A stretch of 64,000 nucleotides of DNA from Podarcis raffonei (Eukaryota; Chordata; Lepidosauria; Squamata; Lacertidae): assembly GCF_027172205.1 (NCBI RefSeq), contig NC_070604.1, positions 71,565,023 to 71,629,022 on the forward strand, in the 5' to 3' direction. Under the pieces are notes generated by a model. The model saw nothing but the letters and a program-made list of their open reading frames with translations, was not told where the DNA came from and ran no database searches. Below, piece by piece: positions 34,679-47,581 of the stretch. The translations under genes were made by a program, and so were the position numbers. Position 1 is the first letter of the stretch, and each line of letters starts with the position of its first letter.

Positions 34679-37600
34679 CTACATGAAGAAAAACACATTT
34701 GGAGCATACACTTAAAATAGCTCATTTATGTATCCTAAAACTGTCTCAAGCCACCTCAACTTAGTTAATAACATATTCATATGTTGATTGCTTTGTGTAC
34801 ATATTTTTCCTAATCTACATAGCCAATACAGAGCTCCAAAAAAAATAACTTCCACATCCCATGCTAGGACAGCACAACCCAATGGGTAGCACACACTCAT
34901 GGGCATATACAAAGAAAAAGAACTAGAGAAAAATACAGAGCAGAAGACATTTCATAGAATGTTTGTTTTAATCTCAATATGCCTACCAAAATGATTATAA
35001 ACGAAGCAGCAAGTTCCTGCAAATCCAAATGCATAGAATTTTGCACCAGGGCCCAAATGCATCATCAGGCAAAGATTCTTCAAGGGAAAAAACTGTTACA
35101 GCTATTGATTTGTTAAGATATCTGCAAAAGCTCCAAGTTTAAGGGATGGCAGTCCCAACCTGCATGGTTACATGTGTCTTCCTTATAACTTCTGGGCATT
35201 TTGCCTTAAAACATTTACTCATAGCATACATCACCGCATTTATACATATTAATTTGCATGATCTTCTATGCCATCTTTGGAAGTGGGGAAAACTGGGGTT
35301 CCATGGCAAAGAATGTTCTGTTTTTGCACTAGTAATGTTTCTGTACCATGATCCCTCATATAAAAACCTATGTAGTATATAATCACTAACTGTACATTTT
35401 AAAAACTTCACTCAGTGTTCATACCATAGCTGTCAACTTTCCCCTTTTTTAAAAAGAAATTCCCTTATTCCGAATAGGATTCCTCGCAAGAAAAGGGAAA
35501 AGTTGACAGCTATGGTTCATACTTATTTGGCAATATGAATAAACGTAATATCAACATTCTCTTTGGAAGTTTGCAGTTCATCACCAGCCTGATAGAATGA
35601 TACTAACAAGTATGCCAACACAGGCAAACATTAGCAGCAACAACTTCATTCCACAAACATACAATCGTGATTTTTTTCGGTGTTTTCTACTATTAGAAAA
35701 TTTCAATACCCAGTCAAGTACAATTTAATTTCTCTAGTGCCTACAATCCTACAACTTGCCCCCAAAACTATTTCCAGTGAAGGGTTAATTCCGTGTATTC
35801 CCTACATCTAAAGTTTCCACTAGCTGTGATACAAAGTGCTAGCATTATACCAAAGCACCCCCATGTCTCTAACTCAAGACATCTATCTACAACTGAAGGT
35901 AAAATTCATAACAATAAATAAGATACTAATTTTAACTTTGTACTAACTTCTTCTGGAAGTGTGCTGGTCAGAACTGGGTCAAAGCAAAATTTACAAAGCA
36001 AACTCTGTGATCCTGATAACTACTTTAGGTACCCATGTGCCTTCTGCCACCCAAAGCGGCTTGGATTGCTTTATTATGAAAAGCAGACCACCATGTTTTA
36101 TCACATAATTCTGTTGTACTTTCCTCAATTTCAAATTAGTCTTCTGCTCTGCAGCAAAGAAGGCTTCTGTTTTAGAATAAAGTCCACAGCACCCTTGGAG
36201 GGCAAAGTATCAAACACACACATATACAAGTAGTCACACATGACTATTTCCTAGTGGAATTCCTTCATATTCTAGTCAATCTGTTATTTCACATGTCACA
36301 CTACATTTACCTTCATGAAAAACTAGCTTGATGTTTAATTTTTGGTACTTCCATGGAATTTGATTAAATGATCTTGAAATTATCCCTTTATTCATGTTTA
36401 AACATGCTCCACAGTGGAAACATAATACCCACATCATAACATTAACTGGTGAAGCCTACAGATAAAAGGCATTTTTTCTATTTTCTTTATAAAAAAAACC
36501 CTTACCATCCTGACTGCTTTTAAGCTCCTCACTATATTTCTTCTGTAAAGCCAACTCTGCCTCAAGTTGGGCAATACGTCCTTGGGACAGCTGCCTTCCA
36601 AGCTCTTGATTCTCCTGGATAAGCATTCGACACTTCGCCATTAACTTTTTGCCTGTTTGGCTGTAAAGGAAAGAGCCATCTATCACAAAATGAAGACAAT
36701 ATTCTCTCATCTCCCTTTTTAAAAGTAGTTACTGAAGTGGTATTCCTGTATGTGTCACGCTACAGTATCTTACTGCCAGTTGTCATTGTACAAAGTCTCC
36801 CTATAGATACCAGAGGCTGATCCATCATCGTCTGCTGATCTTCTGGCCCTGTTCCGAGAAACTGAAAGGCAAGTTCTACAGTTGAACATTTTAAATGATC
36901 AAATGACTTTTGTTGTTCTTATACTCCAACTACAGCATGAAGCAATTTTCAAAAGAAAATGAACTTAGTTGTGCCTCTAAGGAAGGGGAGGTGGGAGAAG
37001 TAAAGCAGTGTTGGACATAATGGGTTGCATCCAACTAAGTCCTAATCAGAGTGGACTCACTGAAATTAAAGGGTTTAAGTTAATCATGGCCATTAATTTC
37101 AATGGGTCTACTTTGAGCATGACTAGAACTGGCTAGAACCCAGTATAGTCAATGATCTGGCTTGCAAGCAATGAACAATCTCATTTTACCAATATACTGG
37201 AGGCTCTAGTCATGACTATATGCAAAATTGCATGACTCTAACATTATGTTGCATAATAATGCTTTACAAAAGGCAAACTTGCCATACCAAGAATGCAAAT
37301 GAGCAGAAAAGAATCCAAAACCTTAGGAAAAAATGACACAACCGCAGAGTACCAATAAAGGGGGGGGGGAGGTTTTAGTCATGCTTAGAGATCGAGTAAA
37401 ATCAACGGGACTTAATAATACCCAACTTGTCCCATTTAAATGGGCTTGGATCCAATCCAAAGGACTGAGATATGATTCAGAAGGGGCTCATCAAGAAATT
37501 TATTTTAATCCTCTTTCAGTGTTGTGCTAGGTATGCTGCTCCTGTGATGAGCAATGCAACACATTGCAATGCAGTCTTACCATTTCTGGTAAGTCATTGT

Positions 37601-40600
37601 AGTGTGTAGGCTACTCTGCCAGAGCAGCACCATAGCCACGAGTCCACAGAGCTGTGGCCACTATGTGTAAGTGATCTGCAGGAGTTAAGCAGCACACTGC
37701 AGGGTGTTTAGCAAAGTAAGTTACAATATACTTTCCACAAACAGAAGCAGCTAGATCATGCCACTGTCTTACATATTTTAGCATATAACTGATTAATGCG
37801 TATGATCTAATTTATAGAACTGTGACAGCTAGTTGCTTTCTTTCTGTGTGACTTCACACAAAAATGCACAAATAATATGCTATATATACACTTTTGTTTA
37901 CATGTCCAGGATTTATGCAATCTTGTTTCAGTTCAGGAAAACCACTCAACATATACTAAAAGGCATTTCTATGTTTTGTCTAACTAAAACATGCAGCTCT
38001 ATTTTACATGAAACACTGCAGTTTCAGACATCATGTGATAGCATATAGCAAAACGATACACTGCTCAGTGATATGAAGATGCTTTGCAGGCAGAAGAGCC
38101 CATTCTGATAGAAGGGCTGGGGGGGAAACTTCTACCTAAGATATTATAGACCTTAGTAATGCAAGGAAGATTCCAAAACTAAAGGAAACAAATACAGCTT
38201 CAAAATTTGTATGAAATAAAATCATGGGGGCTTAAAAATTGCAGTTAATAGTTTCATGAACAAGGTAAGCTATGAAAACGTGACATATGATGCAAGAACA
38301 GTATTAGAACAAAATTTAGAACCTGACTGTGTCTGCACAAGTTATTATCCTTTTAAAATATGTTGTTCTCTATAAAGGTTCCTGTCACTTACATTACCTA
38401 TTTTTCTCTGGCTGGGACACATATTCTTGAAGCTTACCTATATGGATCTACTATAATCCCAGCAAATTTACATTAACATTTCATTTTCCTTAATAGGTAT
38501 TCCTTGCAAATCCTGTATGAACCTACCCAAAAACTTTAAGCAGATATGTAACTGTTTCACCACACAATTATCAGTTCTTTTGCCTGTTCATACTGCAATC
38601 ATGGCTAAATAAAAGTTCAACGTTTGCAAGTGTTCTCTGCTATAATTCAAAAGACATAGAAGGGTACTTCACACAAGGCATTTTCCTACATAAACCTGTT
38701 CCACATAGGAAAACTAATCTTACACCATAATGTGACATGTACATGTGTTCTGAATACATGGAACCCACTGCTAATCACATGGAACGCACTGCTAAGTGTG
38801 CATGTGCTGAAGTACATATCAGTATGCATCACATGTTATGGCATATACCTATTTTTTCTACATGGAAACAATGATCAATACAGAAAACAATTTGCATGAA
38901 GTGACCCTTGGTTATCACACAAAGCTGATGGCCAGGATCCAAAGAGCTGCTTTAAGTATATAAGAGGAGATTGAACAGGTCCTGATTTTTAAAAAATTTC
39001 TTTAATAACAGCCCTCATTAATTTCTGAAACTCTTCTCAGTTTCAAAATCATCCCTTGCATTATATGAGGCTTTGGTTCAAGAAAAAAAAGTCAAAACCC
39101 TCAAACTCTTTGAAGGATGGTTCTTTGGATCTTGGCCTGTGCCTTCAAGAATTTCAGCCATTTCAGAATATCCATGATGCATTCTTCATGTCCACCTCCA
39201 GCACAACATAATCTCTTTAAGAACCTACATAGGAATTTAAGTTGTTGCTTATGTTTTCATGTACACCAAACTACTGTCTCATATAAAAAATCAAGAAACT
39301 ATTTCTGTCAAGAAAGAGATTATAAATGGGTGAGAATGGCAACAACAGTAACAAGCTAACAGAATTGAAGGATGCTGCTGCAGTGAAAACTACCACCTAT
39401 TTAACAAATCAAATATTCTGGTAAAGTTATAATTTTTAAGCATTTTCCTGTTAACTAGGAAGCCTCAATGATGCCACCCCCATAATTAGCATCACTATTG
39501 GATACTATGTGTGGTATCAGTGACCGTTAAAATATAGCATTCAGTGATTTCCCCTACTGTATCTGGAATCCTATGAACAAGGACAATGCAATACAATACT
39601 TAAAACACTGTTGAAACAGTCAGCTCTTGAGCACAGACAATGATCCACAAAAAGTGATGTGCAAATACAAGAACTGTTCCTTTGACCCTTCAGAACCACA
39701 TTAATATGTAGAAGAGTGAACTAGTACTTTCAAGTATCAAGTCAAAAAGAATTTTTGGCAAAACATATGGAAGACAAATGATGAAAATATTTCTTGAAAG
39801 GGATAAATTAAGATCCCACCCCTTAGACCTTTAAAATGTGTAGCAAAGTCAATTGTAAGGCATATCAAATAAAACTTAAATGTTTAAAGGGATGTGATTT
39901 CACAGTAAGTGGAAATATGTATATATCAAAGACCTGTTCAAGACTAAGATACTCATTTTTCTAAAAATCAAGCAAAAATTAGTTTTTCCAGATGTCTATT
40001 TGAAGTGAAAATGAAGTAAGTTCATACTTAGGTTCATGTCACCTTGAGAACCCAAAAACATTTGAAGTCACCATCCTCTATCCACACATGAATTGATTAA
40101 GCTGAAGTTCACAAATAATCTGTATGACATCCCACAATTAAAACATACCTATGAGAAATGATTTTTGATTATACATTTAACAGGTTTTACAAAGTCAGTT
40201 GCAACATATTAAGGCAGTTTTTGCTGTTTTCTCTGTTGGTCTTACCTCTGTTTTGATGCTAGACCTTTAAAAGATTTTCCATAGCATCACCCCAAGATGT
40301 TTGAAAGATGCAATTTGTTTTTGCTTCAAGGTTTTCTTTCGATGTAGACTCAATAATGGACAAAGGTTCATATACTACCACATTTCATATGCTGTAATAA
40401 TTATCTAAAGCAGAGCTAAAAAGTACTTCTTAGAAGTATCTTTTATTTAACTCAACCAATACTGCATTGGGAATGCTGGAAGTGGAACATTAAAATATTT
40501 GTTCTTATATTTTACCTACTATGAAACAGTCCTTAATTTTCTTTCTGTTATTATATATTGACATTATGGTTCAATTATATTCGGCAGTCTTTCCACTGTG

Positions 40601-43600
40601 ACCTCAAGAATGCACACTAAACTGTCCCAGACTACCATTCCTGGAAATCACTTGGGACATGACGAGGCATCAAAAAGTATCAACTCTTCTGAACTGATGC
40701 CAACCAGTGGGATGCATGCAATTTGCTTCAACATCATCTCTCTACCAGAGAACAGGACAAAATCAAGTAGCAGCCTGTTCTACATATTTATATTCATACT
40801 ACATGAAAGCTTCCCATACAGTAGTACGAACAGCAGTGTCCCCTGAACTATGCAGTACAACTATTTCAAGGCACATTTTATAGAAGGCTGCAGTACAAAA
40901 ACTAGTTATACAGTGGAATGCAAATGCCCCAAACAAACTCTGAAAGTAACTACTACTGCAGCACCTTGTATAGCCTGCACATAGTGTCTCAGGATAAAAA
41001 TACTGAATGGCACTTCTGCATGGATAAGGGCAGTAAAAGATTTCACAACTAGTTTGGTGTTAGATATACTAGTTGAGATCCAGGACGTACACAACTGCTT
41101 CAACAAGGTTAGGAAGATGTAATTAAATTGCAACTATACGTACAGTACTAGATTTAGGAGTTCACATATTGCCAGCCATCCACAGAACAATTTGTTATTC
41201 AAAGCCATGAAAAGGTTCACTGAAGTCCTATGGAACCCAAATGCTAGGAAAAATCAACACTGACTGTGTGCGTGTTCTCACAGCTATTCAAAGCCGATTA
41301 CCAAATGTGATTTAAACAAAATTCACCTCATTGAGTTTTGACCCAGCAGTTCAGTGAACAAGGAGGAAGTCCACAGTCTTATTGGCAAAACTGACTTAAT
41401 CAGTCTCTAAGTCACTAGGTTTAGGGTTAAGAGCAAAGCATATTCCATTTTAATGTTTTACTCGAATTTGACATGATCAATTCATGATTTAAAATCTCTA
41501 GGTTCTCCTCCAAACTGTCTGTAGACATAGTGTGCCACAGACTTTAGACTTCTGCTTCTCCCTCTATTTTCTTCAAACAGAACCACTTCGCAAGTGTCTA
41601 CATGTTCTAGAAAGGGCACTTTTTCTGAGGTGGCCACTTCTTCAGAATAGTCCGACGCTGTCAGGCCTCTGAAGCAAAGGGGGGGGAAAGCTGAAACACA
41701 AGGTTCATCTGATAAGTTTTACATTAAGCATTACAAGCTGGACAGTATAAGAATGTGGCTTTTGGCTCAAAACGTCTGAGTCTTGGTGTGGAAACGAGTA
41801 CGTGGTTGTCCCACCAAAGCATTCTCTGTCAGGGAAGTCTTGACTGGGGAGTATGTTTTGTTTACCTATCAGGTGTAAATTTCCAGGCACTCAGTTCATT
41901 TTGGGCTTGTTCCAGTTTGTCTTTAGTCTGTTCCAGTTCAGCTTTCATTTTTAGGAAAAACAAGTTGATGGCTGGGTCCACCATTGTTGATCTCAGTTGA
42001 GCAACACTTGGCTGCTGGACTTGCTTGAGGTACTGGATCTGATTCTGCATAAAAGGGGGCAAAATGATTACATTGGCATTTACAAGCTTTCATGAGCCAA
42101 CTTAACCCATTTCAGTCTGATACCCCCATACAATAAGGATCTCATAATTTAACATTTTCTTGAATACAACTGAACACCGAAACTGACAGGAATGGATGGA
42201 ATTTGGATGCTTGGAATGGATCCAAAGAACAGGGCAATTTTGTGTTTGTTCCACCGGCATACTGGGTACCTGGGATTTTTTTTTATCATCACTGTATCAA
42301 CCTCCAGGAACTACTCCCAAAATTTAACCCATAGCACCTTCAGATCATCCACCGCAATCAAGCAGTATACAAATTTTATAAAATAAATGAATCTACATAT
42401 GCCTTTTATTTGTAATTTTACACTTTAAGCTCCTCAAAAGCCAGAGCTATAAGTTGTTCTCAACTCAATTTTAAGTTGTACTAGTAGTAACTAGTAGGCT
42501 TACATCAAGTTCTCTTTTTAACATTGGCAGCAGTTTTCATCTTTGCATGCACTTCTGTAAAAAGGCAGGTAACATCAAAGAGACATTTGACTGGCCAATA
42601 AATATGTGGCTTTAATCCTTTTTTTGGGGGTAGAATTTTTAAAACCATTTTTTTTTTTTACCTATCTTAGAGGAAATATGAACTGGCAGGACAGATCTCT
42701 TTGAAATTCATTGTTATTTGAGTGAATACTATATTAGAGAAAATTCTACTTAACACATTTTCTTCTGCCAATATTTATTACTCAATGAACACTGGTACTG
42801 TGATATCAGTTGGGAAGTTCTAAAGCAGAGTAACTTTTGTCTTCTTCTATAATCGCATCTCAAAGTGTTTTAAAGGAGCTACATCAGTGCTAAGAACCAC
42901 ATAGCTTGGCAAAAAGTATGAAATACAGCTTGCAGAAAAGGTGGCCAAAGCAACTGCTAGCCAATCTCTAATCTGACAATATTTATGCAGTAAACTGCAC
43001 AAAAAGTAATGAACATAAATGTATCAACTCCCAAGCTATGGACTGATAAATTTGAGATTCTGCAGCATAAATAGGCATATAGCTAGAAATACCTCCCTAA
43101 CCACAGTGATATTTCCCTAAGCCAACTAATATCCTAGTCTTGTCTGCTAGAACTATTCACAAACTGGGAAGCCAAGCTCTGCTTCTACATTTATACAGGT
43201 ACACCTAAATTAAGTGAATTAAGTAAAACGACAAATGACTTGAAGGAAGTCATTCACAAGGAAAAGTGCTGTTCCTCTTACTGTAGGTACAGAAGACAAT
43301 AGTGAATACTGGGCCTGCTTCCTGAAATATTTTTGGGACTCCATTAACTCATTTTGGAAGTAGAGATGACATATATAGATCAGAACAGCTGGGTCATCTT
43401 CGTCATACACCACCACAATTTGGCTACACAGAAGTTGTTTCAGCTACCTATGCATCACAGCAGAATTAAATGTGCACAGCATCTTATTGTTGTTATTTTA
43501 AAAGTAGCTATGTTTTGCTTAGGTCTGCTACTGATCTAGGGTAGTTCTCAGTCACTTAAAAAGATGAAGGCATCATGATTCATTAAAGTTTTCATTCTGC

Positions 43601-44475
43601 CAGGAATGTGGCCTTTTGACCAAAAAGACTCTGAAAAAAACACTCATGCAACAGGATAGTTGAAGCAAACACCACAGGATGTTAATAGTATTCCACATAC
43701 AGGATGTTAAGCTAAAAATAAATATATCAACACAGACACCTTCATCTGCAACAAGTTGAAAAGCTTCACTTACAGTACACTCTTGCATCTCTTGTTCCTT
43801 AGTTGCCAGCCGCATCACTAGGATATTTTCTCTTCGAGCAGATTCTTGCTGTTGCTGCTTCAGCTTTTCTTCTGACTCTCTCAATCCAGTTACATCATTA
43901 GCTATTGTTGAATGGCAAAGCAAACACAAAGTTTTAGTGGGAGCCTATAAAGACCTGAAACCAAATTTTTGTCTAAGCAAAACAACTTGACCATCAAATT
44001 TGTTTGCCTCTGCTCCCCTATTGAATCAACTAAACCCACATACAAGAATTTAACGGGGAAAGGAATAGCTCCTCTACAGCAAGCAAAGCTGCACAAACAC
44101 AGCAAAGATCAATTAGGAGATTCCTACCCTTTTTCTACCTTCCTTTTTCCTGTCAGCTGTCAACAACAGGTAGGACCAGTAGTCTATAATAAGGGAACTC
44201 CCCCTCCCTCTCCTCTTCCCCTACTTGCTCCTCAAATTTGCTTCAGAGGGTTGCTGGAACCCCCTGAACAGATTCTGTGAGTGTATGAGGAGAGAAAAGG
44301 GAGGGTAAGTTCCAAAGCACAGCCAGAAGTCCCTTCATTAATGAAACTACTTCACGGAATGCCTCCCTTCATTTCTATTTCTAGGGACTACTTGTGAGAA
44401 GTAATGATTTATTTTTTTTAGGTGCCCAAGTTAGCCTACTCCTGCAACAAAATATTGTGCCATCTTAAAAAATAA

Positions 44476-44518
<43 letters not shown>

Positions 44519-47500
44519 CAAAAGCTTTTGTAGAGTTAAATTCATGAGACACCAACATAGCATGTTTTAACTATTAACCAAGGATATTAAGTTCATATAA
44601 GATTACATAACCTCCATAACAACTAGAAAGCTGAAAAGCAGTTGCCATGTTTAAAGGACTTAGAGGCACTTAAAGGGGATTAGACCATTACTGTGATTGC
44701 AGTGTCCCACAAACAAAATTCATGCTGTGGATCTATTAACATCTACAGATGGCAGAGACAGCTCATTGACGGTAACAGAACTATACTCTGGTATTTAGCT
44801 TTGTCCTAAAACTGGTAAAAACTTTCTGCTGCCAGTACAAACACACCAATAATAACGGCTTGCAGTTTCCCAAGACCCCAACTGGGAGAAAAAAACTGAA
44901 CTTTTCTACAAACTGCATTTTGTTTGAGATCAGTCAACAGGTTCACGTTAATTAAACTCATACTTGAGATAGCGCTCTCTTGGGTGTGTTTAGAAAAAAG
45001 CTTGCTTGTCACTCTAGAGGTATCGCATGGTAACCTGTACAACTATCCTTTGGTGCCTTATTGTTGTTCCCAGTATTAATCCCAAGGTGGATATGTAAAG
45101 GCAAGCTTCTCTTTCCAGAGGGACAATTTTGAGATTCAAATAGCTTAAAATAACCTGAACTCAAATCCCAAGGATACAGAAGAGTTCAACAACACTTACT
45201 TTAATACACTGATGTTTTCTGACTGAATAGGTTTATGTTAACAAATCAAACAAATCTGATTGCAAAGATTAAAAAAACCCCTCTTAAGTAATTTTATCTG
45301 TATCTGTATAATTTTATCTGTACCTGTATAAGCAGGTACTGACAGAGAAACTGTGGCTCGCCAAGATTTTGTTGGACCCCAGTTCTCCTCAGCCTCAGGC
45401 AGCAGAACCAACAACCCTATGATGGGAAGCATACGACCATATCTGGAGTGCCACAGGTTTCCCATACCTGACTTTACAGCAAGAACCCATCGTATTGGCT
45501 TAAAGAATTCCACAATGATCAGAAGGTGCATATACACAAAATATGATACACTTTATCATTCATTCTATATTAATGTTTTTCAAGAACAGCATACCCCAAC
45601 CTGGTGACCTCCATATGTTTTAAACTACTCCACCGCAACCAGCAGTCAATAACCAGGAATGATAGGATTGGAAGCCAAAAATATATGGACAGCACCAGCT
45701 GGGGAAGGCTGGTCTAAAACCATAGTTCTCAAACTGGTCTTTAGCTGTGACTGCAGAGGAGACCACAAAACATACATGATGGCTACAGGCAAGGTCACAG
45801 CACTGTGATTTTATGATAGCATTTCAGAAATCCTGCTTAAGCCTCCTGAAACAAAAGTAAGTATTTAATTATCAGATTAAATAGCACTTACAACAGTATC
45901 AGTTTGAGCAAGGGTTTCCATTTACGGCAGTTAACCAAACTTCTGCAGACAATAAGTGCGAAGATACCCAATGGGAAACCCAACACCAGTCCCACTCATA
46001 GATCTGCTGAATTCATTTAACTTTATTACAGGCACTTCTAACACACCAAAAACTTCTGAAAAGACCACCAAAAACCTTTAACAATAATTTGAGCCAGCCA
46101 CTTTCTCATCTGCTCCTATGGGTTACCTGGAATACTTTTGTACAAAAGGGATGGCAGGATAGGAGGATAGATTAGGAAGCTTACACCAGCTGCTGCTAGT
46201 TATGTGTATATTTTATTTACGTCTGGGTTTTGTTTCTTTGTTGGGTTTTTTAAAAAACATAAACCACATTTAAGCTTAGTAAACACTGTATACCAATGAC
46301 TTAAAATGTGGCCTGTGACACACCAATTTTAACAATGTACATCAGAGATAGGTTACTTAAGCCTGAGTGACTGAACTGGTAATGCCATTAATATGTCTGA
46401 ACTCTAAGTAGATAGATAAAAGTGAACCTTTGAAGGGAACTACAGTTCTAAACGGTTTGTGGATCAGCCTGACCAAGCTTACTTAAAGGGCTGTTCAGAT
46501 ACTTTTCTGAGCTGTACAGAAAACCCAACCTCTTCCTCTTAAAAAAACTATTTTATTTATTATCACTTCTATTTTGCAATTGAGTTTCCACTTACAGTTA
46601 AGGTCTGTATATTTGCCCTCCAGAGCTTGCACATATGCTTCATACTGCTTCCACCTAATGAGGAAGGAAAATGGTTTTTGAATTTTAAATTATTAAATTA
46701 TGGCATGCTTGGTGCAAAGTGGGAGTACAGACAAGATCACACTTAAACACACAATAGGGTATTCATTAAATATCTTAAGCTCTTTCCAACCAAAAACAAT
46801 GAGCTATAGACAATCTCACATCTAGCACCACCCTAAGCACCTTTCCATCCTTCATTTCTGCAATATTAAAACAAGTTTCTAGCCTCATATATGAAAGACA
46901 TGGAGAGTTTATTTCTGTTACAAACCCAAAACTGCCAAGGTGCAGACTCTTGGTCATACTCTTACATTCTTTCCTCTGGAATTCTCTATACAGTCTGAAA
47001 GTATATCAAATGACTTTTTTCCTTTCTGCATTGTAAGTGCAGAATTTCCAGCTACTTGCCTTTGGATAAACAATGTACCGTATTTTTTGCACCATAACAC
47101 TCACTTTTTTCCTCCTAAAAAGTAAGGTGAAATGTCTGTGCGTGTTATAGAGGGAATGCCTACGGGTGGCATGCCTACGGATTTTCCTCCTCTAAAAACT
47201 ACATGCGTGTTATGGTCGGGTGCGTGTTATAGAGCGAAAAATACGGTACTTTTTCTCCACAGCCAGTAGGAAAAGGTTTAGTTGTAATCTTTCTACCTCA
47301 TTAAACTTAAAATTGCTTTTTAGTTCCCTGTTACCATAAAAATGGAAGTTATTCAAAATGAAACAGTTAAGAGATGCATGGTTTTTAAGTAGAAGGTAGC
47401 CTATCACTTTACCTTAAGATCAACTCCTCTCTAGGTAGAACCTTGAAGTCTGTATCACTGAGGCGAACCTACAGAACAAAAATAATCAAGTTCAACTATT

Positions 47501-47581
47501 TCCTCATGCGATATTGAAAAAAAATACAAATGCTACAGCTTTCAAGCTTACCTTCTTCGGAAGTGGTTCTTCATTAGTCAT
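34092..47581 (-). CDS. WTAP: WTAP, regulatory subunit of the m6A mRNA methyltransferase complex (seven coding exons)
   Basis: WTAP recruits METTL3-METTL14 to nuclear speckles and binds the VIRMA/ZC3H13/HAKAI/RBM15 module that directs mRNA N6-methylation. Coding exons, read right to left, are 47552-47581, 47413-47468, 46596-46654, 43774-43901, 41866-42044, 36506-36660 and 34092-34678. They total 1194 nt, or 397 residues plus stop (human 396), all with GT-AG junctions. The N-terminus MTNEEPLPKKVRL contains the nuclear localisation signal. A long coiled coil follows from about residue 55 to 245 (LRESEEKLKQQQQ, NQIQYLKQVQQPSVAQLRST, QLEAELALQKK). The tail is Ser/Gln/Asn-rich and ends HVQNGLDSNVNVQGSVL. 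The gene appears intact. It points the same way as SOD2 and divergently from ACAT2. Confidence 0.97.
34679..36505 (-). other. WTAP intron before the last exon
   Basis: Contains the 90-bp MITE at 35425-35514 and otherwise nothing recognised. Confidence 0.5.
35425..35514. mobile_element. hAT-like MITE with 8-bp target duplication, in WTAP intron
   Basis: Inverted ends CATAGCTGTCAACTTTCCCC and AAAAGTTGACAGCTATG. GTTCATAC flanks it exactly at 35417-35424 and 35515-35522. Only 90 bp long; the same family as 53027-53205. Confidence 0.9.
36506..36660 (-). CDS. WTAP: WTAP coding exon 6 (coiled coil)
   Basis: This 155-nt exon encodes QTGKKLMAKCRMLIQENQEL to KKYSEELKSSQD. The acceptor is TTTACAG and the donor GTAAGG. 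It matches the conserved second half of the coiled coil. Confidence 0.96.
36774..36861 (-). other. Exon-like segment in a WTAP intron (possible poison exon)
   Basis: An 88-nt stretch lies between a TTGCCTTTCAG acceptor and a CA|GTAAGA donor on the WTAP strand, only 113 bp upstream of the exon at 36506-36660. It shows no recognisable repeat signature. Included between WTAP exons 5 and 6, its 88 nt would shift the frame and reach TGA after 12 codons (SFSEQGQKISRR). Inclusion in mRNA is not shown by the sequence. Confidence 0.4.
37022..37141. mobile_element. Palindromic repeat of the GGGTTGCATCCAAC type
   Basis: GGGTTGCATCCAACTAAGTC at the left and AACTGGCTAGAACCC at the right are imperfect inverted ends. 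GAGTGGACTCACTGAAATTA pairs with TTAATTTCAATGGGTCTAC within. Confidence 0.65.
41866..42044 (-). CDS. WTAP: WTAP coding exon 5 (coiled coil), with read-through stop for a short isoform
   Basis: This 179-nt exon encodes NQIQYLKQVQQPSVAQLRST to NELSAWKFTPD plus AG of the next codon. Spliced to the next exon it gives SQTGKK. Reading into the intron instead gives AGG TAA, so FTPDR and stop, for 151 residues in total. Confidence 0.96.
43774..43901 (-). CDS. WTAP: WTAP coding exon 4 (coiled coil)
   Basis: This 128-nt exon encodes SNDVTGLRESEEKLKQQQQ through LATKEQEMQECT, the first part of the coiled coil. The acceptor is AACAATAG and the donor GTAAGT. Confidence 0.96.
44478..44516. repeat. (TA)n microsatellite in WTAP intron
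   Basis: A dinucleotide run of about 38 bp. Confidence 0.95.
45596..45714. mobile_element. Palindromic MITE in WTAP intron
   Basis: CCCCAACCTGGTGACCTCCA at the left and CACCAGCTGGGGAAGGCTG at the right are inverted ends of a common lizard palindromic element. The interior is diverged. Confidence 0.65.
46596..46654 (-). CDS. WTAP: WTAP coding exon 3
   Basis: This 59-nt exon encodes WKQYEAYVQALEGKYTDLN, ending in a GTAAGT donor. It is identical in pattern to the vertebrate protein. Confidence 0.95.
47078..47246. mobile_element. Mariner-like MITE with TA duplication, in WTAP intron 2
   Basis: The ends CCGTATTTTTTGCACCATAA and GTTATAGAGCGAAAAATACGG (reverse-complementary over the outer ten bases) are flanked by TA (47076-47077 and 47247-47248). 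It lies 166 bp from a WTAP exon. Confidence 0.85.
47413..47468 (-). CDS. WTAP: WTAP coding exon 2
   Basis: This 56-nt exon encodes VRLSDTDFKVLPREELILR. The acceptor is TTCTGTAG and the donor GTAAAG. It matches the conserved WTAP N-terminal segment. Confidence 0.95.

Larger units (their letters stand above)
36661..41865 (-). other. WTAP intron after exon 5 (5.2 kb)
   Basis: The largest internal WTAP intron. It holds the exon-like segment at 36774-36861, a palindromic repeat at 37022-37141, and a read-through stop at its 5' end. An ATTAAA on the minus strand near 41.45 kb could end the short transcript. From about 37.2 to 41.4 kb I recognise no repeat family, which is unusually clean for this window. 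Confidence 0.5.
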
